Assembly (NCBI GenBank): GCA_963738545.1
Contig: CAVTXA010000002.1
Coordinates: 248,001 to 312,000 of the forward strand
DNA: 64,000 nt
Origin: Bog-756 sp963738545
Lineage (GTDB): Bacteria > Actinomycetota > Acidimicrobiia > Acidimicrobiales > RAAP-2
Reading direction: 5' to 3'
This document shows, one piece after another, positions 8,619 through 16,748 of this stretch. A program made the translations under genes and the position numbers. Each line of letters begins with the position of its first letter. Position 1 is the first letter of the stretch. The notes under the pieces are model-generated. The model was not told the DNA's origin. It did no database searches and worked only from the letters and a program-made list of their open reading frames with translations.

Positions 8619-9022
8619 TGAGGTATGTGTCATCGAGCCTCGAGGCGATGGTTGGGTTCTCTTTGCGGGGATCATCCTGATTTGGGGGGATCATGAAGGT
8701 CTTGGATACCATCTGGGCCTTCCGCTATCACGGCGTCTTACCGTCAAATCTGGGGGCCGCCATCTTCTGTCACAATCTCAAGACGTATGGCTGGGTGGAC
8801 CTTGCCATCGCGGCGATCTTGATCATCTGTGGCTTCCTGGTGGTGGGCGAATCTGGAATCGCTCACTGGGTGGGCATGGCCGCCGCGGTTATTGCTGGGG
8901 TCAGCTCGATCTGGTGGATGCCTTACTACCCGGTGTGGGGCTTTGTGCATCTTCATTGCCGCTCTCGTGATCTACGCCTGGCCGTCTACGGCGGTCGGGA
9001 CCGGGTTATGGCGGAAGGCTGA
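8619..9022 (+). pseudogene. DUF7144-like small membrane protein, frameshifted
   Basis: Segments of a small membrane-protein family (about 125-130 aa; YGW...L repeat type, DUF7144-like) appear in sequence but in different frames. The first helix, reading WVLFAGIILIW, is in the frame beginning 8641. The middle part, IMKVLDTIWAFRYHG through IWWMPYYPVWGF, is in the frame of the ATG at 8693. The last helix, CIFIAALVIYAW, is in the next frame from about 8947. The first break falls in a run of six G (8684-8689), the second in GTGTGGGGCTTTG at about 8938-8947. The ATG at 8619 may be the original start but lies in yet another frame. Two or three shifts in 400 bases suggest decay, although homopolymer sequencing error could explain the first. 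Confidence 0.65.
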
Positions 9023-9386
9023 TGTTGGCACCCGAGTCAGCTCCGCCCCCAATGACCTTCGGGCTGGACGTTCATGCCCCTCTGTGGGGACGCCGACGTA
9101 CTTCAACCGATCGTTCGTCTCGACACAATGGACGCAAGCGGCCTCAGGTGGTGGTGCCGTGCATGCGGTCGAGAATGGTCGGATCATCCCGTGACTCAGC
9201 GATCTGCAGGGTAAAACGGTGTCCACCGGAACGAGGTCACGGTGACCGTCGCCGATTCCAACAGCAATGCTTGAGACTCTCATTGCAAGGATCCGAGAAG
9301 TCCGACCTCGTATCAGACGTGCAATTTTCAATGGTGGCGGTAAGAGAACCGCTCACCACGGCCCCTCTTGCTTCGAAGGAAGTGTG
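9023..9386. other. Gene-poor stretch between convergent genes
   Basis: About 360 bases between the broken membrane-protein gene and the end of the metallophosphoesterase gene. I see no protein family, RNA gene or clear terminator in it. Confidence 0.45.
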
Positions 9387-10193
9387 TCAATGTTGCTGTG
9401 TCATGCCTTGTGTGGTGTATTCGAAGGTCGCCTTGCGGCCGGTCGACCACGAGACTCCCTCTGATGTCCGGAGCTCGAGGGTGAGTGTGGATCCGGCTTC
9501 CATCTGTCCGTTCAGGCGAAGTACCCAGTACGCGTTGGGCCCGCCTCGGGTGCGTCTACTTATCGTGGTGCCCGATACCACTGCCAAGGCGGACCGGATG
9601 TCGGGGTCCCCGAGGGAAACTATGGCCATCGACGGAACATGGGTGTGACCGGATAGCAACAGCGCCGCACCCGTCTGAGCACACGCGCCAACCAGGAGCG
9701 TGCGGCCGACGAGCCCCGCTAGTTCTACCGGTAAGACCGGGTGATGCGTCACCAGGATCCGCCAGGTGCTGGTAGGAGCATTTTCAAAAGCGTCGCGGAC
9801 GATTTCCACTTGCCGAGGTGAGACGTGCCCGGCCTTCCAGCGCCAAGCAGGCATGGTGTCGAGGCCAACAACGATGAGACCGGGCATAGCCAGCACAGGA
9901 TCGAGATCGGTGGTGATGCACTCCTCGTAGCGGCGAGCGGGTGACATGAGTCGTCTTGGTAAGTTGAAGAGCGGCAGGTCGTGGTTGCCCACAACTGTGA
10001 GCACCGGCCCGGGCAAGCGGTTCAGAAACGCCCGCGCCTGCTCAAATTGCGTGCGGCGAGCCCGCTGGGTGAGGTCTCCCGAGACGACGACGACATCGGG
10101 CTGCTGTGCGGCAACGTCGGAGAGCAGCGATTCGCCGAGCTCTCCCAAATGAGCGCCAAAGTGAATGTCGGACATGTGGACAATGACCGTCAC
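9387..10193 (-). CDS. Calcineurin-like metallophosphoesterase
   Basis: A 268-aa protein with the full two-metal calcineurin-like signature: DIH at residues 9-11, SGDLTQRA, VGNHDLP, a THHP histidine and the C-terminal GHTHVP. These residues bind two divalent metals and hydrolyse phosphomono- or diesters; CpdA/Icc-type cyclic-nucleotide phosphodiesterases are the nearest well known relatives. There is no signal peptide, so it acts in the cytoplasm. It lies 40 bases downstream of the PAP2 phosphatase gene on the same strand, so the two probably form an operon. The substrate cannot be told from the sequence. Confidence 0.88.
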   Translation of the reverse strand: MTVIVHMSDIHFGAHLGELGESLLSDVAAQQPDVVVVSGDLTQRARRTQFEQARAFLNRLPGPVLTVVGNHDLPLFNLPRRLMSPARRYEECITTDLDPVLAMPGLIVVGLDTMPAWRWKAGHVSPRQVEIVRDAFENAPTSTWRILVTHHPVLPVELAGLVGRTLLVGACAQTGAALLLSGHTHVPSMAIVSLGDPDIRSALAVVSGTTISRRTRGGPNAYWVLRLNGQMEAGSTLTLELRTSEGVSWSTGRKATFEYTTQGMTQQH

Positions 10194-10233
10194 TTCGTCA
10201 CTATCGCACGCCAGGCAATGATCGATCTGGCTC

Positions 10234-10992
10234 TCAGACGTTGTCCTCCCGGGTACTCCGGACCGTCCGTGATCTCAGAGCTTCCGCACCCAGATCCTCT
10301 TGTCGGCGTGACAGAGATGGTTGGGAAACCGGAATCGATAGTCGGGTGGAGAACAGAAAGCTGATACAGAAGATCCAGGCGGCAACAACCAAGTAACTGG
10401 CTACCACGTCGGTCATCCAGTGAACCCCTAGCTCGATCCTGGAGAACCCCACAACGAGGATTCCGAGTCCTGACACCATGACGGCCAGCACTCGGGTGGT
10501 TCGGGCATTGGCGAGAAGGCACCAGACAAATCCCAGGATCGTGAATACGAGTACCGCATTTGCCGCATGCCCCGATGGAAATGAAGCCCCATTGGCCTTA
10601 GTCAGCCAGAGTGCCCGAGGTGGTCGCTGACGATCTACGAGAGACTTGGCGAGGTTAACGCCTGTGACCTCACCTACCCAGCCTGCCGCGGCCAGGATCG
10701 CAATGGCCAAAGGCAGTTTCCGAATGGCCACCAAGGCGAGAACGATCACTGCAGTTAACGCCACCGCCACCCAGGAGCCGGCCCAGGTAATCATCTTCAT
10801 CGTTGTGTCCAGCACATGGGAACGATGAGCCACGATCCAAGCGGTGACGTGCCGATCGAACTGTTCGATCACCCCCCAGTGCGCGACGAGTTCGCCGACG
10901 CCAACCAACATGCCTGTGAGCCCGATCCACGCAACGATGAGGAGAATGACACCGCATTTGACGGGTCGGTGCGTCGGAGGATCCGATGGCAC
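10234..10992 (-). CDS. PAP2-superfamily membrane phosphatase
   Basis: A membrane phosphatase of the type 2 phosphatidic acid phosphatase family, acting on lipid phosphates such as undecaprenyl pyrophosphate or phosphatidic acid. Counting from the GTG at 10992, the three signature motifs are K116-SLVDRQ-RP, PSGH at 139-142 and SRxxxxxHxxxD with H191 and D195. Five or six hydrophobic helices surround them. The open frame continues upstream past the opposite-strand kinase start with low-complexity sequence, so the GTG at 10992, just before the first helix, is the most plausible start; this is not certain. It diverges from a diacylglycerol-kinase-like gene across 137 bases. The two could set a phosphorylation balance on one lipid (inference). 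Confidence 0.85.
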   Translation of the reverse strand: MPSDPPTHRPVKCGVILLIVAWIGLTGMLVGVGELVAHWGVIEQFDRHVTAWIVAHRSHVLDTTMKMITWAGSWVAVALTAVIVLALVAIRKLPLAIAILAAAGWVGEVTGVNLAKSLVDRQRPPRALWLTKANGASFPSGHAANAVLVFTILGFVWCLLANARTTRVLAVMVSGLGILVVGFSRIELGVHWMTDVVASYLVVAAWIFCISFLFSTRLSIPVSQPSLSRRQEDLGAEALRSRTVRSTREDNV

Positions 10993-11129
10993 TTCGTAAC
11001 TGTATCGGCACTGCGGGTCGATCAATGACGTCTCGGAATGGCGAGTTCCGATCCTCAGATCCCAATTGAGGGCTCGGAACCCACCCACGGGGGTACATGT
11101 GCCATAGGTTGAACAGCGGGAGGTGTGGA

Positions 11130-12524
11130 ATGGACGCGTCGGCGATCTCGGAGGCGGGTGGTAGGCGTCAAGTAGCCGGGCACGAGCGCTGGCTGGCGGT
11201 TTGCTCACTCGGGTGCAGCCTTGTGCTGATCGTGGCGATATTCGCGTTCGCCATCCGCAATCTGGGGTTCCTCGTCGCTGCCCTTGTGGGCCTGGCTGTT
11301 GCGGTTGGTGGCCTCTGGTCGGCAATGACCGAGCGGATGCCCCGGCGGGCCCTAGGCATCGTTTTGGGCATCGTGGGTGTGACTTTGATTGCCTTGGCGA
11401 TTACCTGGGCGACTCCCCATTCCGATCGACCACTCCTCCGTCTTGTGGTTCTGGCCGCCTTCCTGGCCGGGGCCCTCGGCTTGGGGAGAGCTGCTCTCGC
11501 GCGGGACTTGCACGAGCACGACATTCGGCGACCGGTATCCGTTCACCGTCCTCGGCATCCGGTCCTGATCTGCAATCCGTGGTCCGGCGGAGGAAAGGTG
11601 GAGCGATTTGGTCTGGCCGAGCTAGCGAAGGAGTTTGGGGTTGAGGTGATCATGCTCGGAGAAGGCCTCGACCTCGAGCAGCTGGCACGGGATGCGATCG
11701 CAGGCGGCGCCGACTGCCTCGGCATGGCCGGAGGGGACGGCTCTCAGGCCCTCGTTGCCTCCATTGCCATCGAACACGATCTGCCGTTTGTGTGCGTTTC
11801 GGCCGGAACCCGTAATCATTTCGCTCTGGATCTCGGCATCGACCGGGAGGATCCTCGTCTCAGCCTCAATGCCTTTCGCGACGGCATCGAGCGCCGCATC
11901 GACTACGCCACCGTCGGCGATCGACTGTTCGTCAACAATGTTTCCCTGGGCATCTATGCCACCATCGTGCAACAGGAGGGATACCGGGAGGCGAAATCGG
12001 AGACCACCAAGGTGATGTTGCCCGAGATGTTGGGCCGAACCCAGGAGCCCTTCGACCTACAGTTCACCGGGCCCAGTGGTAGCCCGGTGGATGGCGCCTT
12101 TCTAATCCAGGTATCCAACAATCCCTATGTCTTGGGCGCGACCTTTGATGCATCCCAACGACGCCGGTTAGACACCGGAACACTGGGGATCGTGGCCATC
12201 TCAGCAAGATCTGGGAATGAGGCAGCCCAGATCTTCGCACTCTCGGCCCTGGGCCAACGTCGCCGGAGCCGGTATTGGCACGAGTTCACCGCTACCACCT
12301 TCGAAGTGCGGTCCCGGTCGGGAAGAACCTTCGCTGGCATTGACGGAGAAGCCCTGGAACTCTCGACTCCGTTGGAGTTCAGAATTCATCCACGTGGCCT
12401 GAGGCTTCTGGTTCCCAAAGGTAACCTCACGGCCGCTGAGCAGCGCCGGGCGCGGGATATCTCTGTCGGCGACTTGTTGGCCATCGCGCGCGGCATCGAC
12501 CCGCTGACCACCGTGGAGCAATGA
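11130..12524 (+). CDS. Diacylglycerol/sphingosine-kinase-like lipid kinase with membrane N-domain
   Basis: The N-terminus (about residues 20-125) has four hydrophobic helices. The C-terminal two thirds is a diacylglycerol kinase catalytic domain (DAGK/LCB5 type): NPWSGGGK at about 149-156, the nucleotide-binding GGDG at about 201-204, CVSAGTRNHFALDLG and a C-terminal GIDGEALEL strand. The family phosphorylates lipid alcohols such as diacylglycerol or a prenol using ATP; fusion to membrane helices places it at the inner membrane face. The ATG at 11130 is preferred to 11097 because CGGGAGG lies about 5 bases upstream. It is divergent from the PAP2/metallophosphoesterase operon, which carries the opposing activity. 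Confidence 0.85.
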   Translation: MDASAISEAGGRRQVAGHERWLAVCSLGCSLVLIVAIFAFAIRNLGFLVAALVGLAVAVGGLWSAMTERMPRRALGIVLGIVGVTLIALAITWATPHSDRPLLRLVVLAAFLAGALGLGRAALARDLHEHDIRRPVSVHRPRHPVLICNPWSGGGKVERFGLAELAKEFGVEVIMLGEGLDLEQLARDAIAGGADCLGMAGGDGSQALVASIAIEHDLPFVCVSAGTRNHFALDLGIDREDPRLSLNAFRDGIERRIDYATVGDRLFVNNVSLGIYATIVQQEGYREAKSETTKVMLPEMLGRTQEPFDLQFTGPSGSPVDGAFLIQVSNNPYVLGATFDASQRRRLDTGTLGIVAISARSGNEAAQIFALSALGQRRRSRYWHEFTATTFEVRSRSGRTFAGIDGEALELSTPLEFRIHPRGLRLLVPKGNLTAAEQRRARDISVGDLLAIARGIDPLTTVEQ

Positions 12525-12567
12525 GGCAGTCCCGGTGCTGGAGAGTTAGGTTCAGCCCAACGATCGA

Positions 12568-12940
12568 TCAAATAGGGCGTTGGAATGTAGTGCAGCGGGG
12601 TGTTCGATTCCCGGTAGTCGCCCGGATCCTGACGATCCGGTAGTTCGACATCGCGTGCTCGAGGTGCTCATAGGGTATTCCGCTCAGAACGTGAGAGATG
12701 ACGTTCAGGCGCGCTCTCTTCTTGCCATCGGAGGTGACGACCCACCAATGGCCCCAGGCGGTATCGGTAGCAGCGCATGTCGTCCCGGGCTTGCGAGTAG
12801 TCGAACCACCGCTGATAAGACTGCAGGTCCATGTCCGACAGCTTCCAGACCTGCTCACGCGTCGCGGACCTTCTCGACGAGAACGACCTCAAGCGAACCT
12901 CTACCAGCAAATCGTCCTTTAGCAAAGTTGTCCGTTTTCC
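12568..12940 (-). pseudogene. Polyphosphate kinase 2 (PPK2), C-terminal remnant with frameshift
   Basis: Two minus-strand frames together give the C-terminal third of PPK2. One reads VWKLSDMDLQSYQRWFDYSQ then ARDDM (to about 12777). The other continues AATDTAWGHWWVV, then KKRARLNVISHVLS and IPYEHL (from about 12774 down). Both parts match the family order closely (WKLSPMDL..RW.DYS.A.D.M, TDT.W.PW.VV, KKRARLN.I.HLL..IPYE). The join lies at about 12774-12777 and needs a change of reading frame. Upstream of 12925 the Walker A region and the rest of the enzyme are missing, with stops in all frames. PPK2 moves phosphate between polyphosphate and nucleotides; this copy must be dead. Confidence 0.75.
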
Positions 12941-13081
12941 CGACTGGGCCCGGGAACAACTACCGCCTGTGACCTCTTTCTTCAGGCGTGTCTTACGAAA
13001 TCGCGTAGAGCGTCCCGGCCAGCAATGCTCCTACGCATGCAATTAGGATCCACTTTTCGAACCGCATTCCAGTCCTCGGAT

Positions 13082-13237
13082 TCAGTAGTAGTGCTTACGC
13101 CCTCCGACAGCGCGACCCATCGCCCCGAGGAGCAGGACAATCAGGCCGATGACCAGCACGATGATTCCAATGCTCCAAAGGATTGGGGTCTTGGCGATGA
13201 AGCCGATAAGTAACAACACCACACCTAAGACCATCAT
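13082..13237 (-). CDS. DUF6131-family small membrane protein
   Basis: A 51-aa protein with two short hydrophobic helices (MMVLGVVLLLIGFIAK and LWSIGIIVLVIGLIVLLLGA) ending in GRAVGGRKHYY. This layout and the tail match the small actinobacterial DUF6131 membrane proteins, of unknown function. The start is the ATG at 13237 with AAAGGG about 6 bases upstream; a longer frame to 13291 adds only residues outside the family. It stands alone between two decayed genes, which makes an intact reading frame here noteworthy. Confidence 0.7.
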   Translation of the reverse strand: MMVLGVVLLLIGFIAKTPILWSIGIIVLVIGLIVLLLGAMGRAVGGRKHYY

Positions 13238-13329
13238 GGTCGCCCTTTTACTTCGTGTTGCACAAGCTTTACCCGCCTGGGGGAAGCCCATTCACCACTG
13301 ACGAAGATCGGAGCGGATTCCTGCTCTGG

Positions 13330-13540
13330 TCAGATCGGCGCAGGTGAGAACATCTCCGTCAGACCGATGATCACAAAGATCCGGAGAACGTCCGGCTGGG
13401 GCTTGGTCAAAACCAAGGTGTGTCCGTCCGCTTCGATGTCGAATAGCCCAAGTACACGCCATTGCCCCAAACCCTCTACGAGACAATCCCAAAGCAACAT
13501 CATAGAATTTGAGCCGTCGGTGAGGCCATCCCGAAGACCC
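13330..13540 (-). pseudogene. STAS-domain (anti-sigma-factor antagonist-like) remnant
   Basis: On the minus strand EADGHTLVLTKPQPDVLRIF followed by GLTEMF is a typical STAS-domain C-terminus. The preceding strand and the phospho-site region are only recognisable, weakly, in another frame (LKFYDVALGLS at about 13500), where the family has LxFxDSSGL. No single frame encodes the roughly 100-aa domain, and the serine that would be phosphorylated is not preserved. I read it as a frameshifted, decayed STAS protein; a chance match of the tail is the alternative. Confidence 0.5.
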
Positions 13541-13673
13541 GACGATCCCCCACGGTTGGGGGTCGGCCAACCGGCCCGGTTCGAGGTGTGTGGCAGGTCA
13601 GGAGGAACCAACTCCACGTTCTGAATGAGCTCGTCGGGGGGTTGATGGCCGGATGGGAGGGTATGGATCGCCT

Positions 13674-13889
13674 GTGGCTAAGGACCTAACAACCCAGCAA
13701 CGCAAAAAGCTGAGTAAGAAGCAGTTTGCTCTGCCCGGTAAGCGTAAATATCCGATCCCCGACAAGGCGCACGCCCGAAATGCACTGGCGCGAGTGGCAC
13801 AAAATGGCACTCCAGCGCAACAAAAGAAGGTGAAGGCAGCCGTGAAGAAACGATTTCCGAGTATCGGAATGAAGTCGAGGAAGAAGTGA
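13674..13889 (+). CDS. Small basic conserved protein of unknown function
   Basis: A very basic protein of about 71 aa with the block KRKYPIPDKAHARNALARVA and a lysine/arginine-rich end. I recall similar short proteins from actinobacteria and phages, where they are uncharacterised or annotated DUF6582-like; I do not assign a function. The GTG at 13674 gives the expected start VAKDLTTQQRKKL, with GGGAGG 12 bases upstream; an ATG at 13653 in the same frame would add seven residues. Its base composition is lower in GC than nearby genes and it is surrounded by gene remnants, so it may have arrived by transfer. Confidence 0.6.
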   Translation: MAKDLTTQQRKKLSKKQFALPGKRKYPIPDKAHARNALARVAQNGTPAQQKKVKAAVKKRFPSIGMKSRKK

Positions 13890-14150
13890 CCAGGATTGGA
13901 CTCGGCCCTGCGACACCAAATCTCTTCACATGTCCTTCCGTTGGAGGATGGCGAGTTTGCTGAACGACATCGACATATGCTCACCTCGGGATAGGGAGCG
14001 TCACAACACCCTCGCTAACCGACGGGTTTCGGCCCTGATGGAGGTGCGGGACGGCTCCGACCTGTGCGCTGGGCCGTAGCTGGAGAGTTAGACACGACGC
14101 CTTCACTGGTCACCGACCGGCTCGGGGGTGGAATGAGAAGGAATACCCGG

Positions 14151-15113
14151 CTATAGCTTCCGGGCCCCAGGCAGAAGCTCCTCGGCAGCCCAGCTGATGA
14201 AATCGGTCTGGTGCTCGCCCCCCACCTGTAGCAGTGCCACATGGGTGAAGCCAGCATCGGCGAACTTGGCGATGGCCTCAAGGTGCAGGTCCACATCGGA
14301 TCCGCAGGGAATCTGTTCGGCCACTTGCTCCTCGGTGATCGATTGTGAGGCGGCGGCGAAGCCGGCCGTGCCCGGGAGCTCGGCGTTGACTTTCCAGCCG
14401 CCGGCGAACCACCGGAATTGCTCATGGGCCCGCCGGCGGGCCGCCTTTTCATGCTGGTCGAAGCTCAGCGGCATCTGCCCGTAGGACGGCTTGCCTCTAC
14501 CCCCGTTTTCGTCGAACGCGGCCAGCAGCTCCGCCTTGGGCTCCACGGCGATGACCAGGTCGGCCAACTTTCCGGCGATTGACGTCGACTGGTCGCCGGA
14601 CACGGCGATCCCGATGGGTGGCGCCTGCTCGGGGAGGTCCCAAAGCTTGGCCGAATCGAAGTCGAAGTGGCGACCATGGTGCCGAACGTAGCCGCCCTCG
14701 AATAGGTGCCGGATGATCTGCACCGCCTCCACCAGCATCTCGTGCCGGGTGTCGGCACTCGGCCAGCCGCCCCCGACGACATGTTCGTTGAGGTTCTCAC
14801 CCGCACCCAGGCCAAGGGTGAATCGTCCATCGGACAACAGCTGGACGGTGGCCGCCTTCTGGGCCACGACCACAGGGTGATAGCGCCGTATCGGGCAGGT
14901 CACGTAGGTCATGAGCGGGATGGTCGATGTGGCCTGGGCTGCTGCGCCAAGCACAGACCAGGCATAGGGGGCATGTCCCTGTTCATCTAGCCAGGGGAAG
15001 TAGTGGTCGGAGATCACCGAGTAGTCAAACCCGGCCTCCTCGGCCAGTACCAGGTCTCGGACCAGGTCCTTCGGGCCCGACTGCTCGCACATCATCGTGT
15101 ACCCGATCTTCAT
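14151..15113 (-). CDS. LLM-class F420-dependent oxidoreductase (G6PDH-like subgroup)
   Basis: A 320-aa TIM-barrel protein of the luciferase-like monooxygenase superfamily. MKIGYTMMCEQ, the loop ISDHYFPWL, TYVTCPIRRYHP, LGLGAGENLNEH and the C-terminal FTHVALLQVG strand are typical of the F420-dependent subgroup that includes glucose-6-phosphate dehydrogenase-like enzymes. It should transfer hydride between a small substrate and coenzyme F420. The substrate is unknown. It stands alone, 170 bases upstream of an IS110 remnant, with no related genes nearby. Confidence 0.85.
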   Translation of the reverse strand: MKIGYTMMCEQSGPKDLVRDLVLAEEAGFDYSVISDHYFPWLDEQGHAPYAWSVLGAAAQATSTIPLMTYVTCPIRRYHPVVVAQKAATVQLLSDGRFTLGLGAGENLNEHVVGGGWPSADTRHEMLVEAVQIIRHLFEGGYVRHHGRHFDFDSAKLWDLPEQAPPIGIAVSGDQSTSIAGKLADLVIAVEPKAELLAAFDENGGRGKPSYGQMPLSFDQHEKAARRRAHEQFRWFAGGWKVNAELPGTAGFAAASQSITEEQVAEQIPCGSDVDLHLEAIAKFADAGFTHVALLQVGGEHQTDFISWAAEELLPGARKL

Positions 15114-15179
15114 GTCTCGTCTTTACCCGACGACGAATCAAGCAAACGGGCCCGACACGACGCTGACTGGAAAGGGCCC

Positions 15180-15340
15180 AGGAGCTACTTGTGGTTGAGA
15201 GGATTCTTCACGCGGCTGTGCGGATCAGCGAGGCCGGATACGCCGTCGGCAACCCGTCACTTCCCAAGCACCTGTCCCTCCTCGTTTAGAGCACAGACGT
15301 CGTGGTGGGCCTCCGCCCAGTCCACGCCAACGAGGATCAT
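15180..15340 (-). mobile_element. IS110-family transposase, 5' remnant with internal stop
   Basis: From the ATG at 15340, with a strong ribosome site (GGAGGTGGAGG), the minus strand encodes MILVGVDWAEAHHDV and CALNEEGQVLGK. This is the typical first strand of an IS110-type (DEDD) transposase, with the catalytic aspartate in VDWAE. A TGA at 15257-15259 interrupts it. Reading through the stop, RVADGVSGLA continues the family pattern before the similarity ends near 15180. The rest of the transposase, including the second catalytic domain, is absent. No intact terminal sequences can be seen. Confidence 0.7.
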
Positions 15341-15854
15341 TCCTCCACCTCCATTCTCAATGGTCGTGACAGGAGCCCGGAGGAAACCGTGGCGACCTAA
15401 TGGGACGCTCCTATAACGCGTCAGGCGCAATTTTGAGGTGCTTCAAGCTCATGGAACAGCCGCCCGGCGACATTGTCACGCGTTCATTCCTTTGCCGGAG
15501 GGACGTGGTCGGTTTCGGTCCAGGAAGAGTCGGCAGGACGTGTCGGGACACGCTCAGCGTGAACCTGGGCGGTCAAGGTCCTACAGCCAATCAGTGTTAG
15601 AGCCACGTCCGTCATCACCGACACGCAGCCCAGCAGAAGAGCTGAACTGCACGGTAGATATTCACATTCAGTGCTAGAGGCACGACACCCCTTCAGCCAC
15701 GGCCGTTCACCTCACCAACCTGCCGGGGCACGGTCTAGTCATAGGCCTGGAATCCCTGGTCAGAGAAGTGCTCAGCGGCAAGTGGCGCGGGGAAAGCCTC
15801 GCCTCGACTGACGGGACGTTCCAGTCCATTAGGTCGTCTACGGTCGGACACCGC
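15341..15854. other. Gene-poor stretch
   Basis: About 510 bases between the IS110 remnant and the end of the TetR gene. No coding frame has recognisable features. Two short similar segments, CAGTGTTAGAGCCACG (about 15593) and CAGTGCTAGAGGCACG (about 15670), are imperfect direct repeats of unknown meaning. Confidence 0.4.
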
Positions 15855-16529
15855 TCACGGGTGGTGGCCCTCGACTCGGTCGACCTGTGGGCCGTAGGCG
15901 GCGAGAAACACCTTGACGCCGGCCGCAGCGTATTGGTCGAGGTCAGATTCGCCCGGCGCGCCAGCGTCGCCGAAAAACATTGCCCGGTTGAGGGGAATGG
16001 CCATGACCAGCCAGTTGAAATGCTCAGCGGCGAGCAGGGCGTCATCCAATTGCAAAAGGCCTCGCTCCCCAAGTTGGGCGAAGGCCATGGCAACGGTTTC
16101 AATGAAGCGGCCAGGGCCAAGCTCGTAGAACGTGCGACCGAGTTCGGGAAAGCGAGTTGCCTCGCCGATCACCAGGCGGCGCATTTGCAGTACGGGGGGT
16201 TGCATCACGCCTGCGAGCGTCCGACGTGCCAGGAGATAGAGATCGTCTTCGACACTATTGCTCTCACCGAGGTTGAGCGCTACGTAGTGCATGGAGTCGC
16301 TGATCTCTCTCACCGTGGAGTTGACGAGCTCGGTGAAGAGGTGCTCCTTGTCGATGAAGTGCTTGTAGACGGTTTGTTTCGAGACAGCGGCGAGAGCAGC
16401 AATTTCATCCACGCTCGTCCCTACATAGCCGTTGCGAAGGAAGACCGTGGTGGCGGCGCGGAGAACCGCCTCGCGCCTCAGGTTGGCCGGCGGTTGGGAT
16501 CCATCGGTGGTCGGACTGGCGCTGCTCAC
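15855..16529 (-). CDS. TetR-family transcriptional repressor
   Basis: A 224-aa TetR/AcrR-type repressor. The N-terminal helix-turn-helix reads AVLRAATTVFLRNGYVGTSV and then DEIAALAAVSKQTVYKHF, followed by the usual DKEHLF. The C-terminal ligand domain contains RRLVIGEATRFPELG and the FNWLVMAIPLNRAMF helix, like the AefR/multidrug-regulator subgroup. A perfect 20-base inverted repeat lies 24-69 bases upstream, in the gap shared with the divergent dihydrofolate-reductase-like gene. The repressor therefore probably controls itself and that gene. The ligand is unknown. Confidence 0.88.
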   Translation of the reverse strand: MSSASPTTDGSQPPANLRREAVLRAATTVFLRNGYVGTSVDEIAALAAVSKQTVYKHFIDKEHLFTELVNSTVREISDSMHYVALNLGESNSVEDDLYLLARRTLAGVMQPPVLQMRRLVIGEATRFPELGRTFYELGPGRFIETVAMAFAQLGERGLLQLDDALLAAEHFNWLVMAIPLNRAMFFGDAGAPGESDLDQYAAAGVKVFLAAYGPQVDRVEGHHP

Positions 16530-16552
16530 ATTCGCTACCTCCTGAGAAGATG

Positions 16553-16598
16553 GTACTAGACAGTACCGTACCGATAGTGGTACGGTACTGTCTAGTAC
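16553..16598. promoter_or_regulatory. Perfect 20-bp inverted repeat, probable TetR operator
   Basis: Arms 16553-16572 (GTACTAGACAGTACCGTACC) and 16579-16598 are exact reverse complements separated by GATAGT. Each arm contains a smaller near-palindrome around GTACCGTAC, so the element could bind two repressor dimers. It lies between the divergent TetR gene (start 16529) and the dihydrofolate-reductase-like gene (start 16749). Confidence 0.8.
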
Positions 16599-16748
16599 TA
16601 GTTCCAGGCGTCAGGCTCAAAGAGCGCCAGTCAGCAATCTGCGCAGGACGAGACCTGGTGATCAGGGCGTCCTGCAGATGGGAAACCGCTTGATGCTGAC
16701 CCATGTGCAGGCGAGGCGGCCCAATCCGAACGCAAGAGAGGGATATGT

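Noticed and set aside
15590..15690. Two similar 16-mers as insertion-sequence ends
   Set aside because: They are direct, imperfect and do not flank a transposase, so I cannot support an element.
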